Positions 52,782 to 60,389 of a DNA stretch of 64,000 nt are shown one piece after another (within the stretch, counting starts at the first letter, position 1; every line of letters begins with the position of its first letter). Position numbers and translations under genes: made by a program. The notes under the pieces were generated by a model, which saw nothing but the letters and a program-made list of their open reading frames with translations, was not told where the DNA came from and did not search any database. The stretch lies in the NCBI RefSeq assembly GCF_003391055.1, contig NZ_QUAJ01000003.1, positions 124,001-188,000 of the forward strand, written 5' to 3'. Source of the stretch: Psychrilyobacter piezotolerans (GTDB lineage Bacteria > Fusobacteriota > Fusobacteriia > Fusobacteriales > Fusobacteriaceae).

Positions 52782-53659
52782 TGTCTATCTTTATAAGTTT
52801 AATCTTAGCTACAATTAGACAAGCAGCTCCTATATTAATTACGGCAATTGGTGGAATGTTCTCTGAACTAACAGGTGTTGTAAATATAGGATTAGAAGGA
52901 ATGATGCTGATGGGTGCATTCTCAGCAGCGGTAGTTTCATACTATACAGGGAACCCATATGTTGGAATTCTTGGCGGTATGATGGCTGGTGGAATCATGG
53001 CATTACTTCATGCAATCCTCAGTATTAAATACAAAGGAAACCAGGTAGTATCAGGGGTAGCGATCAACTTGTTCGCATCTGGATTTACAGTATTTATGTT
53101 AAGAGTATTGTTTAACCAGTCTGGAAACACTCCTACAGTACCTAAAACAGCTACATTCTTCGGGATGTCTATAATAGTATTTATCATCTATGCAATTGCC
53201 TTTGCATCTCACTGGTTTATCTATAAAACAGTATGGGGTCTCAGGATGAGAGCTGTCGGGGAACATCCACTGGCAGCAGATACAGTGGGTATCAATGTAT
53301 TAAATGTAAGATATTTTGGTGTAATCATGTCAGGACTGTTAGCTGGTCTTGGAGGAGCTTACCTGTCTATCGGAGCATTATCACAGTTTACCAAGGAAAT
53401 GTCGGCAGGTAGAGGATTTATAGCCCTGGCAGCCTTAGTATTTGGTAAATGGACACCAGGCGGGGTATTAGGAGCAAGTTTACTCTTTGGTTTTGCAGAT
53501 GCAGGACAGACTTTAATCCAACAATATGTAACCGGGGTACCGCCTCAATTTATTCAAATGTTACCATACATCCTTACACTATTAGCCTTAGCAGGAGTAG
53601 TAGGAAAGGCAGTGGCACCAGCTAGTTCTGGAAAGCCGTATGATAAGAGTGACGACTAA
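52781..53659 (+). CDS. nupQ: Nucleoside ABC importer permease 2
   Basis: 292 residues, BPD_transp_2 family with about eight helices. Markers: GGMFSELTGVVNIGLEGMMLMGAF (shown in parts, near 20-45), KYKGNQVVSGVAINLFASG and GLRMRAVGEHPLAADTVGI. Its last 48 codons lie inside a 319 bp direct repeat, so a second, truncated copy of the 3' end is found at 56975-57120. It starts one base before the end of nupP. Expression is likely coupled through the operon and ended by the terminator at 53791-53830. Confidence 0.9.
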   Translation: MSIFISLILATIRQAAPILITAIGGMFSELTGVVNIGLEGMMLMGAFSAAVVSYYTGNPYVGILGGMMAGGIMALLHAILSIKYKGNQVVSGVAINLFASGFTVFMLRVLFNQSGNTPTVPKTATFFGMSIIVFIIYAIAFASHWFIYKTVWGLRMRAVGEHPLAADTVGINVLNVRYFGVIMSGLLAGLGGAYLSIGALSQFTKEMSAGRGFIALAALVFGKWTPGGVLGASLLFGFADAGQTLIQQYVTGVPPQFIQMLPYILTLLALAGVVGKAVAPASSGKPYDKSDD

Positions 53660-53832
53660 GACCCTCCAGACCTCACGTCTAACTCCTCTCCCGATGACGA
53701 GTATTAAAATTAAGTATATTTAATACTAAATTTTAAATGTCAAGGAGAGGCGGACTTTTAGAGAAACCGAGGCAGGAGAGTTAAAATATAAAAAAGCAGT
53801 AAATCTAATTAGATTTACTGCTTTTTTTATTT
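53514..53832 (+). repeat. 319 bp direct repeat, left copy
   Basis: It contains the last 48 codons of nupQ, a structured 3' region (CTCTCC ... GGAGAG with an inner AGTATTAAA/TTTAATACT stem) and the terminator. The right copy at 56975-57293 has the same length with five mismatches by eye, two of which are silent changes within the nupQ codons. The two are 3461 bases apart and in the same orientation. Confidence 0.93.
53791..53830 (+). terminator. Terminator of the nup operon (left repeat copy)
   Basis: AAAGCAGTAAATCTAATTAG and its continuation ATTTACTGCTTT form a perfect palindrome with flanking A and T runs. A second copy is in the right repeat near 57252-57291, where one base of the loop differs. 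Confidence 0.85.
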
Positions 53833-53927
53833 ATGGATATCCATTAGCTTATGCTGTTGGTTCTAATTTCTATCTGTTCATAGAACGGTACAATTCCATT
53901 GGTTGGATTAGTATTCAGAAATCTAGT

Positions 53928-54878
53928 TTAAGCGTATCTAGATACTATTTTATTCCCTTTAAAATATTTATCAATTGAATATAGTTTTTCCTCTATAAAA
54001 ATGTCTATAATTTTAGGAGAGAATTGAGTCCCTCTATTTTTTAGAAGATCTTCAATTGCTTCTTCTTCACTTAATTTATTTTTATATGATCTTTTTGATG
54101 TCATTGCATGCCAACAGTCTGCTACACATATGATTTGAGATAGTAATGGGATCTCATCTCCAGTTAATCCATTTGGATATCCTTTTCCATCCCAACGTTC
54201 ATGATGAGATAAAATATATTTAGATATATCTTTTAATGTCTTGTTCTTTGAAATTATTTCATATCCTATCTGTGGATGTTTTTTTATAAGGTCAAATTCT
54301 GAATCAGTTAGTTTTTCTGTCTTATTTAATATATCAACAGGAATCATTATCTTTCCAATATCATGCATCACAGCAGCCCAATATAAATTCTCAAGTTGTT
54401 TTTTATCTAATCCTAACGACTCGCCTATTCTTACAGAATAGATTGCCACAAGTTCAGAATGTCCCTTTGTATAATCATCGTAAACTTCTAATGTTCTTAT
54501 AAAAGATTGTACAATATTATTTTGTAGTATTGTTTTATCAAAATAACTTTTGCTTGAACCTTTATTTATATCTAAACTAAAACCATCTATAGGTTCCTTG
54601 TTTTTTAATTTTTGTTCCACTTCTTTTTTATACTTTCTATTTATAATTGTTTTTTTAGGAGATGTTTTATAGAAATCTATATTTTTATTCAATTCTTTTA
54701 AATCAAAACCAATGGAATCTATATATTCTGCTTTTCCATTATTAATAGTATATGCACGGCCTAAATCATTTTTATTTGATATGGGAGATGCAATTCTAAA
54801 TATTTTTTTTATAAAATATTTATCATTATATTCTATTGAACTCAACATTTTCATAGATAGACCGAATAAATTATTCAT
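53928..54878 (-). CDS. HD-GYP-domain cyclic-di-GMP phosphodiesterase
   Basis: 316 residues from ATG 54878 (MNNLFGLSMKML); the frame is open to 54989, but that longer start has no good ribosome site. A variable N-terminal region (about 1-130) of unknown fold precedes an HD-GYP domain (about 135-300): GHSELVAIYS, MHDIGKIMIP (the HD pair), LSHHERWDGKGYPNGLTGDEIPLLSQI (shown in parts, with the GYP motif) and VADCWHAMTSKRSYK. HD-GYP proteins usually cut c-di-GMP. No receiver or sensor domain is visible. It lies in the segment between the 319 bp repeats, divergent from the HTH-TPR gene. Confidence 0.85.
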   Translation of the reverse strand: MNNLFGLSMKMLSSIEYNDKYFIKKIFRIASPISNKNDLGRAYTINNGKAEYIDSIGFDLKELNKNIDFYKTSPKKTIINRKYKKEVEQKLKNKEPIDGFSLDINKGSSKSYFDKTILQNNIVQSFIRTLEVYDDYTKGHSELVAIYSVRIGESLGLDKKQLENLYWAAVMHDIGKIMIPVDILNKTEKLTDSEFDLIKKHPQIGYEIISKNKTLKDISKYILSHHERWDGKGYPNGLTGDEIPLLSQIICVADCWHAMTSKRSYKNKLSEEEAIEDLLKNRGTQFSPKIIDIFIEEKLYSIDKYFKGNKIVSRYA

Positions 54879-54916
54879 ATAGTTTCTGCATGATAAGTAT
54901 ATAGGTTTCTTATCAT
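54875..54916 (-). CDS. Short upstream ORF coupled to the HD-GYP gene
   Basis: ATG at 54916 with an excellent GGAGGG site 1-7 bases upstream opens a 13-codon frame (MIRNLYTYHAETI) whose TGA overlaps the ATG of the HD-GYP gene as ATGA. The gene's own ATG has no good ribosome site, so translation is probably coupled. The alternative is that an old start was moved out of frame by an indel, and the longer ORF is a remnant. Confidence 0.45.
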   Translation of the reverse strand: MIRNLYTYHAETI

Positions 54917-55153
54917 ACCCTCCTTTTTTATTTATTTTAAATATCCTATAAATATTTTTTATTTTAATCTTTAGGAACGTTAATATCAATTTTTCAAGAA
55001 CTAATTTATATATATTATTAGAATACTATTTTTAGAATTGTTCTTAGGTTTTTTACGATAATCGTATTGAATACTTTTTCAGTTCTCTTTTAAGAGTTCC
55101 TATAGTATGATATACTAGTTACAACTAATCCCTCAAGTTTTTTAGAAAAACAG

Positions 55154-55300
55154 ACAAAAACTGAATTTTAAACACCTTTTTTATTCAGTTTTTCCATAAA
55201 TGGATAGGCTACAATAAGTTGGACAGTTTTTTAAGGTCATATAAAATAAACAAAAACTGAATTTTAAACACTTTTTTATTCAGTTTTTTCCATAAATTGA
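55154..55300. repeat. Twin hairpin repeats, 96 bp apart
   Basis: Two copies, at 55154-55204 and 55250-55300, of a roughly 51-base unit: AAAACTGAATTTTAAACAC then TTTTTTATTCAGTTTTT and CCATAAAT. Each folds as AAAACTGAAT/ATTCAGTTTT with a T run on both strands, so they may act as terminators that insulate the divergent HD-GYP and HTH-TPR genes. They differ by only a few bases. Confidence 0.75.
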
Positions 55301-55359
55301 ATTTTAGTAGAAAAAAATGAACATTAATTATATAATACAAGTATATTCCAGGAGGTTAT

Positions 55360-56568
55360 ATGGAAGATAAAATATTTGAAATAGCTAAAATGTATAAAAT
55401 AACTTTTAAAGAACTGGGGTGTAAGGGACTTAGTTCTTCTTATCTCACTAAAATAAAAAAAGGGCATAATTCTTTTAAAGAAAAACACATCCCTTTATTA
55501 GTTGATTCTTTCAATAAAATTTTTCAGGAAAGAAGTATAAATAGAGTTCTTACTGTAGAAGAATTATACATTACTTCTCAGCAGGAACTGGATCAATTGG
55601 TCAACGAAAGTCTTATAAATAAAAGTATCTATTCCAAAGAAAAACAAGAAGAGATCGAGTTATTTGGACGAAAGAAAGAAGTTCATAGCTGTAAATACCA
55701 ATATATTATAGCCAAATATAATCAAAAGACAGGTGAAAAAGAAAAAGCTTTAAAGATCTATTACGATCTCTTAGATCATTTCTCTTGTTTTCCTTTTTTT
55801 TACTCTATCTTAATAGAAATTATCAGATTAGAAAAATTAGAATTTGTCTATGAAATATACCTGAAATATCAGAAGGAAATCGACAGAGCTCCATATAAAA
55901 CAAAGGCTAATTTAATCTACAATACCGGGGTGAGTCTCTTAGTAACTAAAAAATGGAGTAAAGCTGTCTCATTTTTTAAAGTTATTATTGATATGCCAGA
56001 GATTACAAAAAATTACTATTATTCCTACAATAACCTTGGGGCTTGTAATCAAAACTTAGGAGAATATGAAAAAGCCATTGAATATTTTAAAAAAAGTGTA
56101 AGCGATCCATTAAATTATTATGATTTAGAAATTTGTTACACCAACATTATTTCTTGTGCTAAAAAAATGAAAAATGAAATACTGGTAAAAGTTACTGTTA
56201 ATAAACTTGAGAATATACTCAAAAAAATAAAAAACAAAGTTTTATATCAAACTTATTGGAATTTGGGGTTATCTTATCTATATTTAGGGGAGAAAAAAAA
56301 AGCTATCAATGCATTTGAAATGGAAATTTCATTTCCTTTAGATCTTAACCATCGTTTCTTTAACCCAACTAAATATTTAGACTCTATCAAACACCTTGTT
56401 TTACTCCATGGTCATCAGCCATTAAAACAGCAGGAATTAATAAAAATAATCTGTAAGATACCAAAACAAATGATGTGTTACGACTTTACTATGTATATAT
56501 TAAAATTTTATATAAATAATTCTTTAGAATATGAAGCTAATCTTCTTATTCAGAAAATACAACTATAA
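55360..56568 (+). CDS. HTH-TPR regulator, RRNPP-like candidate
   Basis: 402 residues. Residues 1-60 resemble an XRE-type helix-turn-helix (YKITFKELGCKGLSSSYLTK, then IKKG and HIPLLVDSFNKIF). From about 100 to 402 the protein is helical with TPR-like repeats: YNTGVSLLVTKKWSKAVSFF, YNNLGACNQNLGEYEKAIEYF and YWNLGLSYLYLGEKKKAINAF. HTH plus TPR at this length is the architecture of RRNPP receptors (PlcR, NprR, Rgg) that bind short imported signal peptides. A gene for a small exported peptide starts 19 bases after the stop. AGGAGG precedes the ATG, and TATAAT is at 55331-55336. The HTH call is by eye. Confidence 0.72.
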   Translation: MEDKIFEIAKMYKITFKELGCKGLSSSYLTKIKKGHNSFKEKHIPLLVDSFNKIFQERSINRVLTVEELYITSQQELDQLVNESLINKSIYSKEKQEEIELFGRKKEVHSCKYQYIIAKYNQKTGEKEKALKIYYDLLDHFSCFPFFYSILIEIIRLEKLEFVYEIYLKYQKEIDRAPYKTKANLIYNTGVSLLVTKKWSKAVSFFKVIIDMPEITKNYYYSYNNLGACNQNLGEYEKAIEYFKKSVSDPLNYYDLEICYTNIISCAKKMKNEILVKVTVNKLENILKKIKNKVLYQTYWNLGLSYLYLGEKKKAINAFEMEISFPLDLNHRFFNPTKYLDSIKHLVLLHGHQPLKQQELIKIICKIPKQMMCYDFTMYILKFYINNSLEYEANLLIQKIQL

Positions 56569-56587
56569 ATTTAAAGGGGGAATTCAA

Positions 56588-56725
56588 ATGAAAAAAAAAT
56601 GGCTAGTATTAATAGGTGCTTTATTACTCTTCAGTATGACTTTTGCTAATAAAACTGCTGGAATGGATAGATCAATTTCTGACGTGGAAACTAAAACTAA
56701 AATTGAAAAAGTTAATAAAAAATAA
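56588..56725 (+). CDS. Small exported peptide, candidate signal propeptide
   Basis: 45 residues with an AAGGGGG ribosome site 6 bases before the ATG. It has a clear Sec signal peptide (MKKKWLVLIGALLLFSMTFA, probable cut after TFA) and a charged 25-residue remainder (NKTAGMDRSISDVETKTKIE then KVNKK). There is no lipobox and no leaderless-toxin pattern. It sits directly behind the HTH-TPR gene and before a strong terminator, as Phr and PapR-type propeptides do behind their receptors. It could also be a small periplasmic or membrane-associated protein unrelated to signalling. Confidence 0.7.
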   Translation: MKKKWLVLIGALLLFSMTFANKTAGMDRSISDVETKTKIEKVNKK

Positions 56726-56770
56726 AAAATAACCCTTAAACCATATATGGTTTAAGGGTTATTTTTTTAT
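56724..56770 (+). terminator. Terminator after the HTH-TPR / peptide genes
   Basis: AATAACCCTTAAACCATATA and TATGGTTTAAGGGTTATT form a perfect long palindrome, with T7 after it. Confidence 0.9.
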
Positions 56771-56780
56771 AGTATACAAA

Positions 56781-56826
56781 AACCTGCAAATTAGACACTT
56801 TTTTTCTAGTGTCCAGTTCACAGGTT
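56781..56826. repeat. Nested inverted repeat of unknown role
   Basis: AACCTG...CAGGTT encloses GACACT...AGTGTC with a T-rich loop. It lies between the terminator and the right 319 bp repeat. It could be a degenerate mobile-element end or a protein-binding site; no transposase gene is near. Confidence 0.4.
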
Positions 56827-56974
56827 ACAGTATAAAATTTGAGGACCTTTTTTATTAAATTTGTTTCATAAATTATATCATATATTTTATGATAAATATT
56901 GGATTAAGAATGAAAAGTCTTTTAAAAAATAAATCAGTACTCTTTAATTCAGAATTACTTAAATTAGCATTACT
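56827..56974. other. Gene-free stretch before the right repeat
   Basis: 148 bases with no believable gene. A short frame that runs from here into the repeat (56889-57086) has no ribosome site and reads the nupQ copy in the wrong frame. Confidence 0.5.
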
Positions 56975-57120
56975 TAATCCAGCAATATGTAACCGGGGTA
57001 CCGCCTCAATTTATTCAAATGTTACCATACATCCTTACACTATTAGCCTTAGCAGGAGTAGTAGGAAAGGCAGTGGCACCAGCTAGTTCTGGAAAGCCAT
57101 ATGATAAGAGTGACGACTAA
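56975..57120 (+). pseudogene. 3' fragment of nupQ
   Basis: The final 48 codons of nupQ, still in frame and ending at the same TAA, with two silent differences (CAA to CAG and CCG to CCA). There is no start codon or upstream part. It is inert as a gene but is the clearest evidence of duplication or of homologous integration here. Confidence 0.9.
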
Positions 57121-57293
57121 GACCCTCCAGACCTCACGTCTAACTCCTCTCCCGATGACGAGTATTAAAATTAAGTATATTTAATACTAAATTTTAAATG
57201 TCAAGGAGAGGTGGACTTTTAGAGAAACCGAGGTAGGAGAGTTAAAATATAAAAAAGCAGTAAATCTAATGAGATTTACTGCTTTTTTTATTT
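56975..57293 (+). repeat. 319 bp direct repeat, right copy
   Basis: Same length and orientation as 53514-53832, with five mismatches by eye. It carries the 3' end of nupQ (to 57120), the structured region and the terminator. The terminator also supplies the last codons of the neighbouring minus-strand gene fragment. Confidence 0.93.
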
Positions 57294-57828
57294 TCTTTCG
57301 TTGAGAATAACTCCTTGTAGAAAGCAGAAATACTATTGTCTAATTTCCCATTTTTATAATAGACATTATTTTCTATCTTCCCATCTTCAGAATAACTACT
57401 GGCTAATCCATGTTTTATTCCATCTTTAAAATTTATTTTATATTTAATTTTTCCACTTCTGTAATACCCAATAAATTCACCATTTGCTTTATCATCTTTA
57501 AAATTTCCTTTTACATCAATTTGACCATTTTCATAAAATGTAATGGATTCACCAATTTTTATTCCATTTTCATAATTTTCTTTAAATTTGATTTTTCCAT
57601 TTTTATAATACGACACAGATTCTCCATTGAGTTTCCCATCTATATAATTTGCTTCGGTACTAATTTCCCCATTTTTATAATAACTTCTCCTGTATATGGA
57701 GTTAGTTGATTGACTTCATAATGCACCCCATTTCTACGCTGTAATTGATCTCTACTAATTGAACGCTCAGGTTTCCCACAACTAATGAAACTAAAACTTA
57801 TCAATAATATCAATAATATTTTTTTCAT
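57266..57828 (-). pseudogene. Frameshifted MORN-repeat (YwqK-like) lipoprotein
   Basis: The 5' part encodes a lipoprotein signal (LILLISFSFISCGK) and LTPYTGEV. After a one-base shift near 57675-57686 (at GAAGTTATTATAAAAATGG, where one T seems lost), the other frame continues YYKNGEISTEANYIDGKLNG and at least five more YY.NGKI repeats. This MORN-like pattern occurs in YwqK-family proteins. The 3' end (NKKSSKSH) is encoded by the terminator hairpin of the right 319 bp repeat, so the original C-terminus has been replaced. It was formerly an exported protein of unknown role; a sequencing error could explain the frameshift. Confidence 0.72.
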
Positions 57829-57900
57829 TTTCATCTCCTATTTTTTACATGAATTTTTAACTTAGTTTTATTAAGTCAATTATTAACTGGTTAGAGAATA

Positions 57901-58320
57901 TTATTTATTTACCACGAGGCAACCTGCCATTTTGTCATGTAATCCCTGTTTTTTCGAGGTAAATGCCGCCATTAGAAAACCGATGTATAGTGTTAGGATT
58001 GAAATGATTTTCCCAAAATATCGACCTGATGCCTTACTAAAGCTAATACGGTTTCCATTAATATCTGTAACTTTTATTCCAAGAGCCATTTTCCCCAAAG
58101 TTGCTTGTTTGGTGGAAGATTCAAATGCTGCAAAATAGATCCATCCTGTAATAAACCCTGTAATTCCCCCTGCAATCCTCTCTGCTCCTATTGCTCCAGT
58201 TCTCGACATTGTAGAAGTAATAACTCCTACAATAAATCCTGTTATTACACCAAGTATAAATGTAATAAAACCATCGATAAAAGATGCCCCAAACCTTTTC
58301 CAAAACCCTGCATAAGTCAT
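57901..58320 (-). CDS. RDD-family membrane protein
   Basis: 139 residues with the RDD pattern (GFWKRFGASFIDGFI near the start, containing the conserved R and D) and three hydrophobic helices, GKMALGIKVTDINGNRISF and KKQGLHDKMAGCLVV near the end. It is an integral membrane protein; family members are linked to ion exchange or to unknown transport. It is transcribed leftward, alone, with an AGGAGAA site. Nothing in the context defines its role. Confidence 0.85.
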   Translation of the reverse strand: MTYAGFWKRFGASFIDGFITFILGVITGFIVGVITSTMSRTGAIGAERIAGGITGFITGWIYFAAFESSTKQATLGKMALGIKVTDINGNRISFSKASGRYFGKIISILTLYIGFLMAAFTSKKQGLHDKMAGCLVVNK

Positions 58321-58569
58321 AAATTTTCTCCTTTTTATAAATTTAATTGTATTTTAAAAAGTATTTAATAACTATTTAAGTATATATGGAAAAATTTAAA
58401 AAGTCAATCCTCAAAGAAAATCGCTTAGAAGAATATTAAAGTTTAAAAGGAAATTATGGAGTTTATAAGAATTAAGTTATTAGGTAATGAAAGGTTAGGG
58501 GTATATAGAAAAAGATCATTTAAAGGGGAGTGAAATGAATTCCCTATTGTTTAAGATGGAGGGGAGAAT

Positions 58570-59154
58570 ATGAAAAATTTAATCAAACAGCAGCAATGGA
58601 GTTGGTTTATAAGTGGTATAGTTCTGGGTCTTATTTTTATTATCGCTGTAGTTCTTGTAAAACCAATTGGTGTTTCTACACAGTTTGTAATATTTGATGG
58701 TGTGGTATGGAATTCAGTTCAAGAACTAGTCATTGAAGAAGCAGGAGCCGAGAGCGGCTATTCTAGCTTCAACGCATATATAAATAAAAGCGGAGGAAAA
58801 TACGCCGAAAGTATTGCTAATCCTCTAAATTATAGTTTTATATTTGTATTTGCAATGATACTAGGCGGTTTTACCGCCAGTAAATTACAGGATAAAAAAG
58901 TCAAAAAAGATGAACAGTCCCTCCCTAAGGTCTGGAAGGATAGGTTTGGGAAATCACCCAAAAAAAGATACTTGGCATCCTTTTTAGGAGGAATACTGGT
59001 ATTGTTCGGTGCCAGGCTTGCTGGTGGATGTACCAGCGGGCACATGATGAGCGGAATGATGCAGACATCAGTCAGCGGTTATCTATTTACTCTGGGAACA
59101 TTTGCTGTGGCAGTACCCGCAGCCATAATTTTATATAAAGGAGATAAAATATGA
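58570..59154 (+). CDS. YeeE/YedE sulfur transporter, first half
   Basis: 194 residues with about five hydrophobic helices. The marker ARLAGGCTSGHMMSGMMQ (near 155) carries the cysteine and glycine pattern of YeeE/YedE (TsuA-type) thiosulfate channels. This is one of two half-size proteins encoded in tandem and overlapping by 4 bases; in many genomes the two parts are fused. The product would insert in the cytoplasmic membrane and with its partner import thiosulfate or a similar sulfur compound. AGGGGAG precedes the ATG. Confidence 0.87.
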   Translation: MKNLIKQQQWSWFISGIVLGLIFIIAVVLVKPIGVSTQFVIFDGVVWNSVQELVIEEAGAESGYSSFNAYINKSGGKYAESIANPLNYSFIFVFAMILGGFTASKLQDKKVKKDEQSLPKVWKDRFGKSPKKRYLASFLGGILVLFGARLAGGCTSGHMMSGMMQTSVSGYLFTLGTFAVAVPAAIILYKGDKI

Positions 59155-59705
59155 ATATAATACCAGCTCTTGTAATAGGATTTTTATTTGGATTTATCCT
59201 CCAGAAAATTGGAGCTTCAAATCCACAAAAAATTATAGATATGCTCAGGTTAAAAGATTTTCATTTAATGAAAACAATACTTTTTGCCATCGGACTCAGT
59301 AACCTTTTATTATTTACCCTTCTGTTACTTGGAATTGTGGATGTATCACATCTAAGTATAAAATCATCATATATGGGAGTTATAGTAGGGGGAGGTATAA
59401 TGGGACTGGGCTGGGCTATATCTGGATTTTGCCCAGGAACAGGTTTGGTTGCCCTTGGAGAAGGTAGAAAGGATGCACTTTCATTTGTTTTGGGAGGAAC
59501 GATTGGAGCATTACTTCTAACCCTTGTATATGAAAAAATTAAAGATACAGTCTTATTTTTTGATCTGGGAGGAAAGATGACTTTGGCTGTAACTAATGTC
59601 AAGGGAAGTCCTGCTTTATTTCCTGCCATTTCTGGGATATTTGTTGCAGGAGGGATAGGCATCCTTTTTATAATTATTGCGTTTATATTGCCAGATAAAA
59701 AATAA
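59151..59705 (+). CDS. YeeE/YedE sulfur transporter, second half
   Basis: 184 residues, about four or five hydrophobic helices, with GWAISGFCPGTGLVALGEGRKDAL (shown in parts, near 90), the second conserved cysteine block of the family (DUF6691 type). The ATG lies within the last codon and stop of the first half (ATGA), so the two are translated together, presumably as a 1:1 complex. The sulfur substrate is inferred. No rhodanese or TusA gene is next to it. Confidence 0.87.
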   Translation: MNIIPALVIGFLFGFILQKIGASNPQKIIDMLRLKDFHLMKTILFAIGLSNLLLFTLLLLGIVDVSHLSIKSSYMGVIVGGGIMGLGWAISGFCPGTGLVALGEGRKDALSFVLGGTIGALLLTLVYEKIKDTVLFFDLGGKMTLAVTNVKGSPALFPAISGIFVAGGIGILFIIIAFILPDKK

Positions 59706-59856
59706 AACTTTACTTTTTATAACGATTATGATATTATTTAATGGTAACAGAGAGTAAGACAAAAGTTTCATTAGTTAAAAAACCTTGAATGGATTAAAAG
59801 TTAAATGGATTTTAAGAAAAACTTATCTGTATTAAAATTTTACGGAGGAAATATAT

Positions 59857-60057
59857 ATGTTAAAAGGAACAGTTAAATGGTTCAACGATGATAAAGGATT
59901 TGGATTTATTTTGGCAGAAGACGGGAACGATTACTTCGCACATTTTTCACAAATCAACAAAGAAGGATTTAAAACTCTGCAGGAGGGAGCGGAAGTAACT
60001 TTCGAAATTACTGAAGGTGCTAAAGGTCCTTGTGCTACAAACATAGAAACTGTATAA
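59857..60057 (+). CDS. cspA: Cold-shock domain protein
   Basis: 66 residues, a complete CSD OB-fold with RNP1 GFGFILAE (KGFGFI) and RNP2-like YFAHFSQI. It binds single-stranded nucleic acid and acts as an RNA chaperone. The start is unusual only in being followed by [13 protein letters not shown], standard for CspA. GGAGG precedes the ATG by 9 bases, a clear terminator follows, and it is a single-gene unit. The symbol denotes family membership, not orthology to a named paralogue. Confidence 0.95.
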   Translation: MLKGTVKWFNDDKGFGFILAEDGNDYFAHFSQINKEGFKTLQEGAEVTFEITEGAKGPCATNIETV

Positions 60058-60078
60058 TTATGTAAAATTTTGAGTATT

Positions 60079-60112
60079 AAAGTGGTGGAAATTTCTGCCA
60101 CTTTTTTATTTT
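60079..60112 (+). terminator. Terminator after the cold-shock gene
   Basis: AAAGTGG and CCACTTTTTT pair around an inner GAAATTTC palindrome, followed by TATTTT. Confidence 0.75.
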
Positions 60113-60389
60113 GCCGTTTTTAGGATGTTAAATTATGAAAAGTTAGTAAATCAGCAAATAATTTCTTGTGCATTTTTTTAGTATTTTTTAATTTTTGAAC
60201 AAGTCAGGTTAGTAACAAGATTATCTATAGAAAAGTAAGATTAATTGGAATATGGAGGTTATTATAGTAATATATAATTACTTATCATACAAGCAAGAAT
60301 GACCTACGTTTGTAGAAAAACTAGGTTCTTAATAACTGAACTAATACCGGTAATTTACATGATGAGATTTTTAAAATTGGAGGATTAGT
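60113..60389. other. Gene-free stretch before cheR
   Basis: No gene found; short frames have no ribosome sites. ACCTACGTTTGTAGAAAAACTAGGT (shown in parts, near 60303-60327) is a weak hairpin. The promoter of the cheR operon must lie here, but I cannot pick convincing boxes. Confidence 0.4.

Noticed and set aside
56781-56826. End of an IS element
   Set aside because: The nested inverted repeat resembles some IS ends, but no transposase, matching second end or target duplication is visible.
56889-57086. 65-residue ORF entering the right 319 bp repeat
   Set aside because: It reads the nupQ copy in the wrong frame, has no ribosome site and is not present at the left copy.
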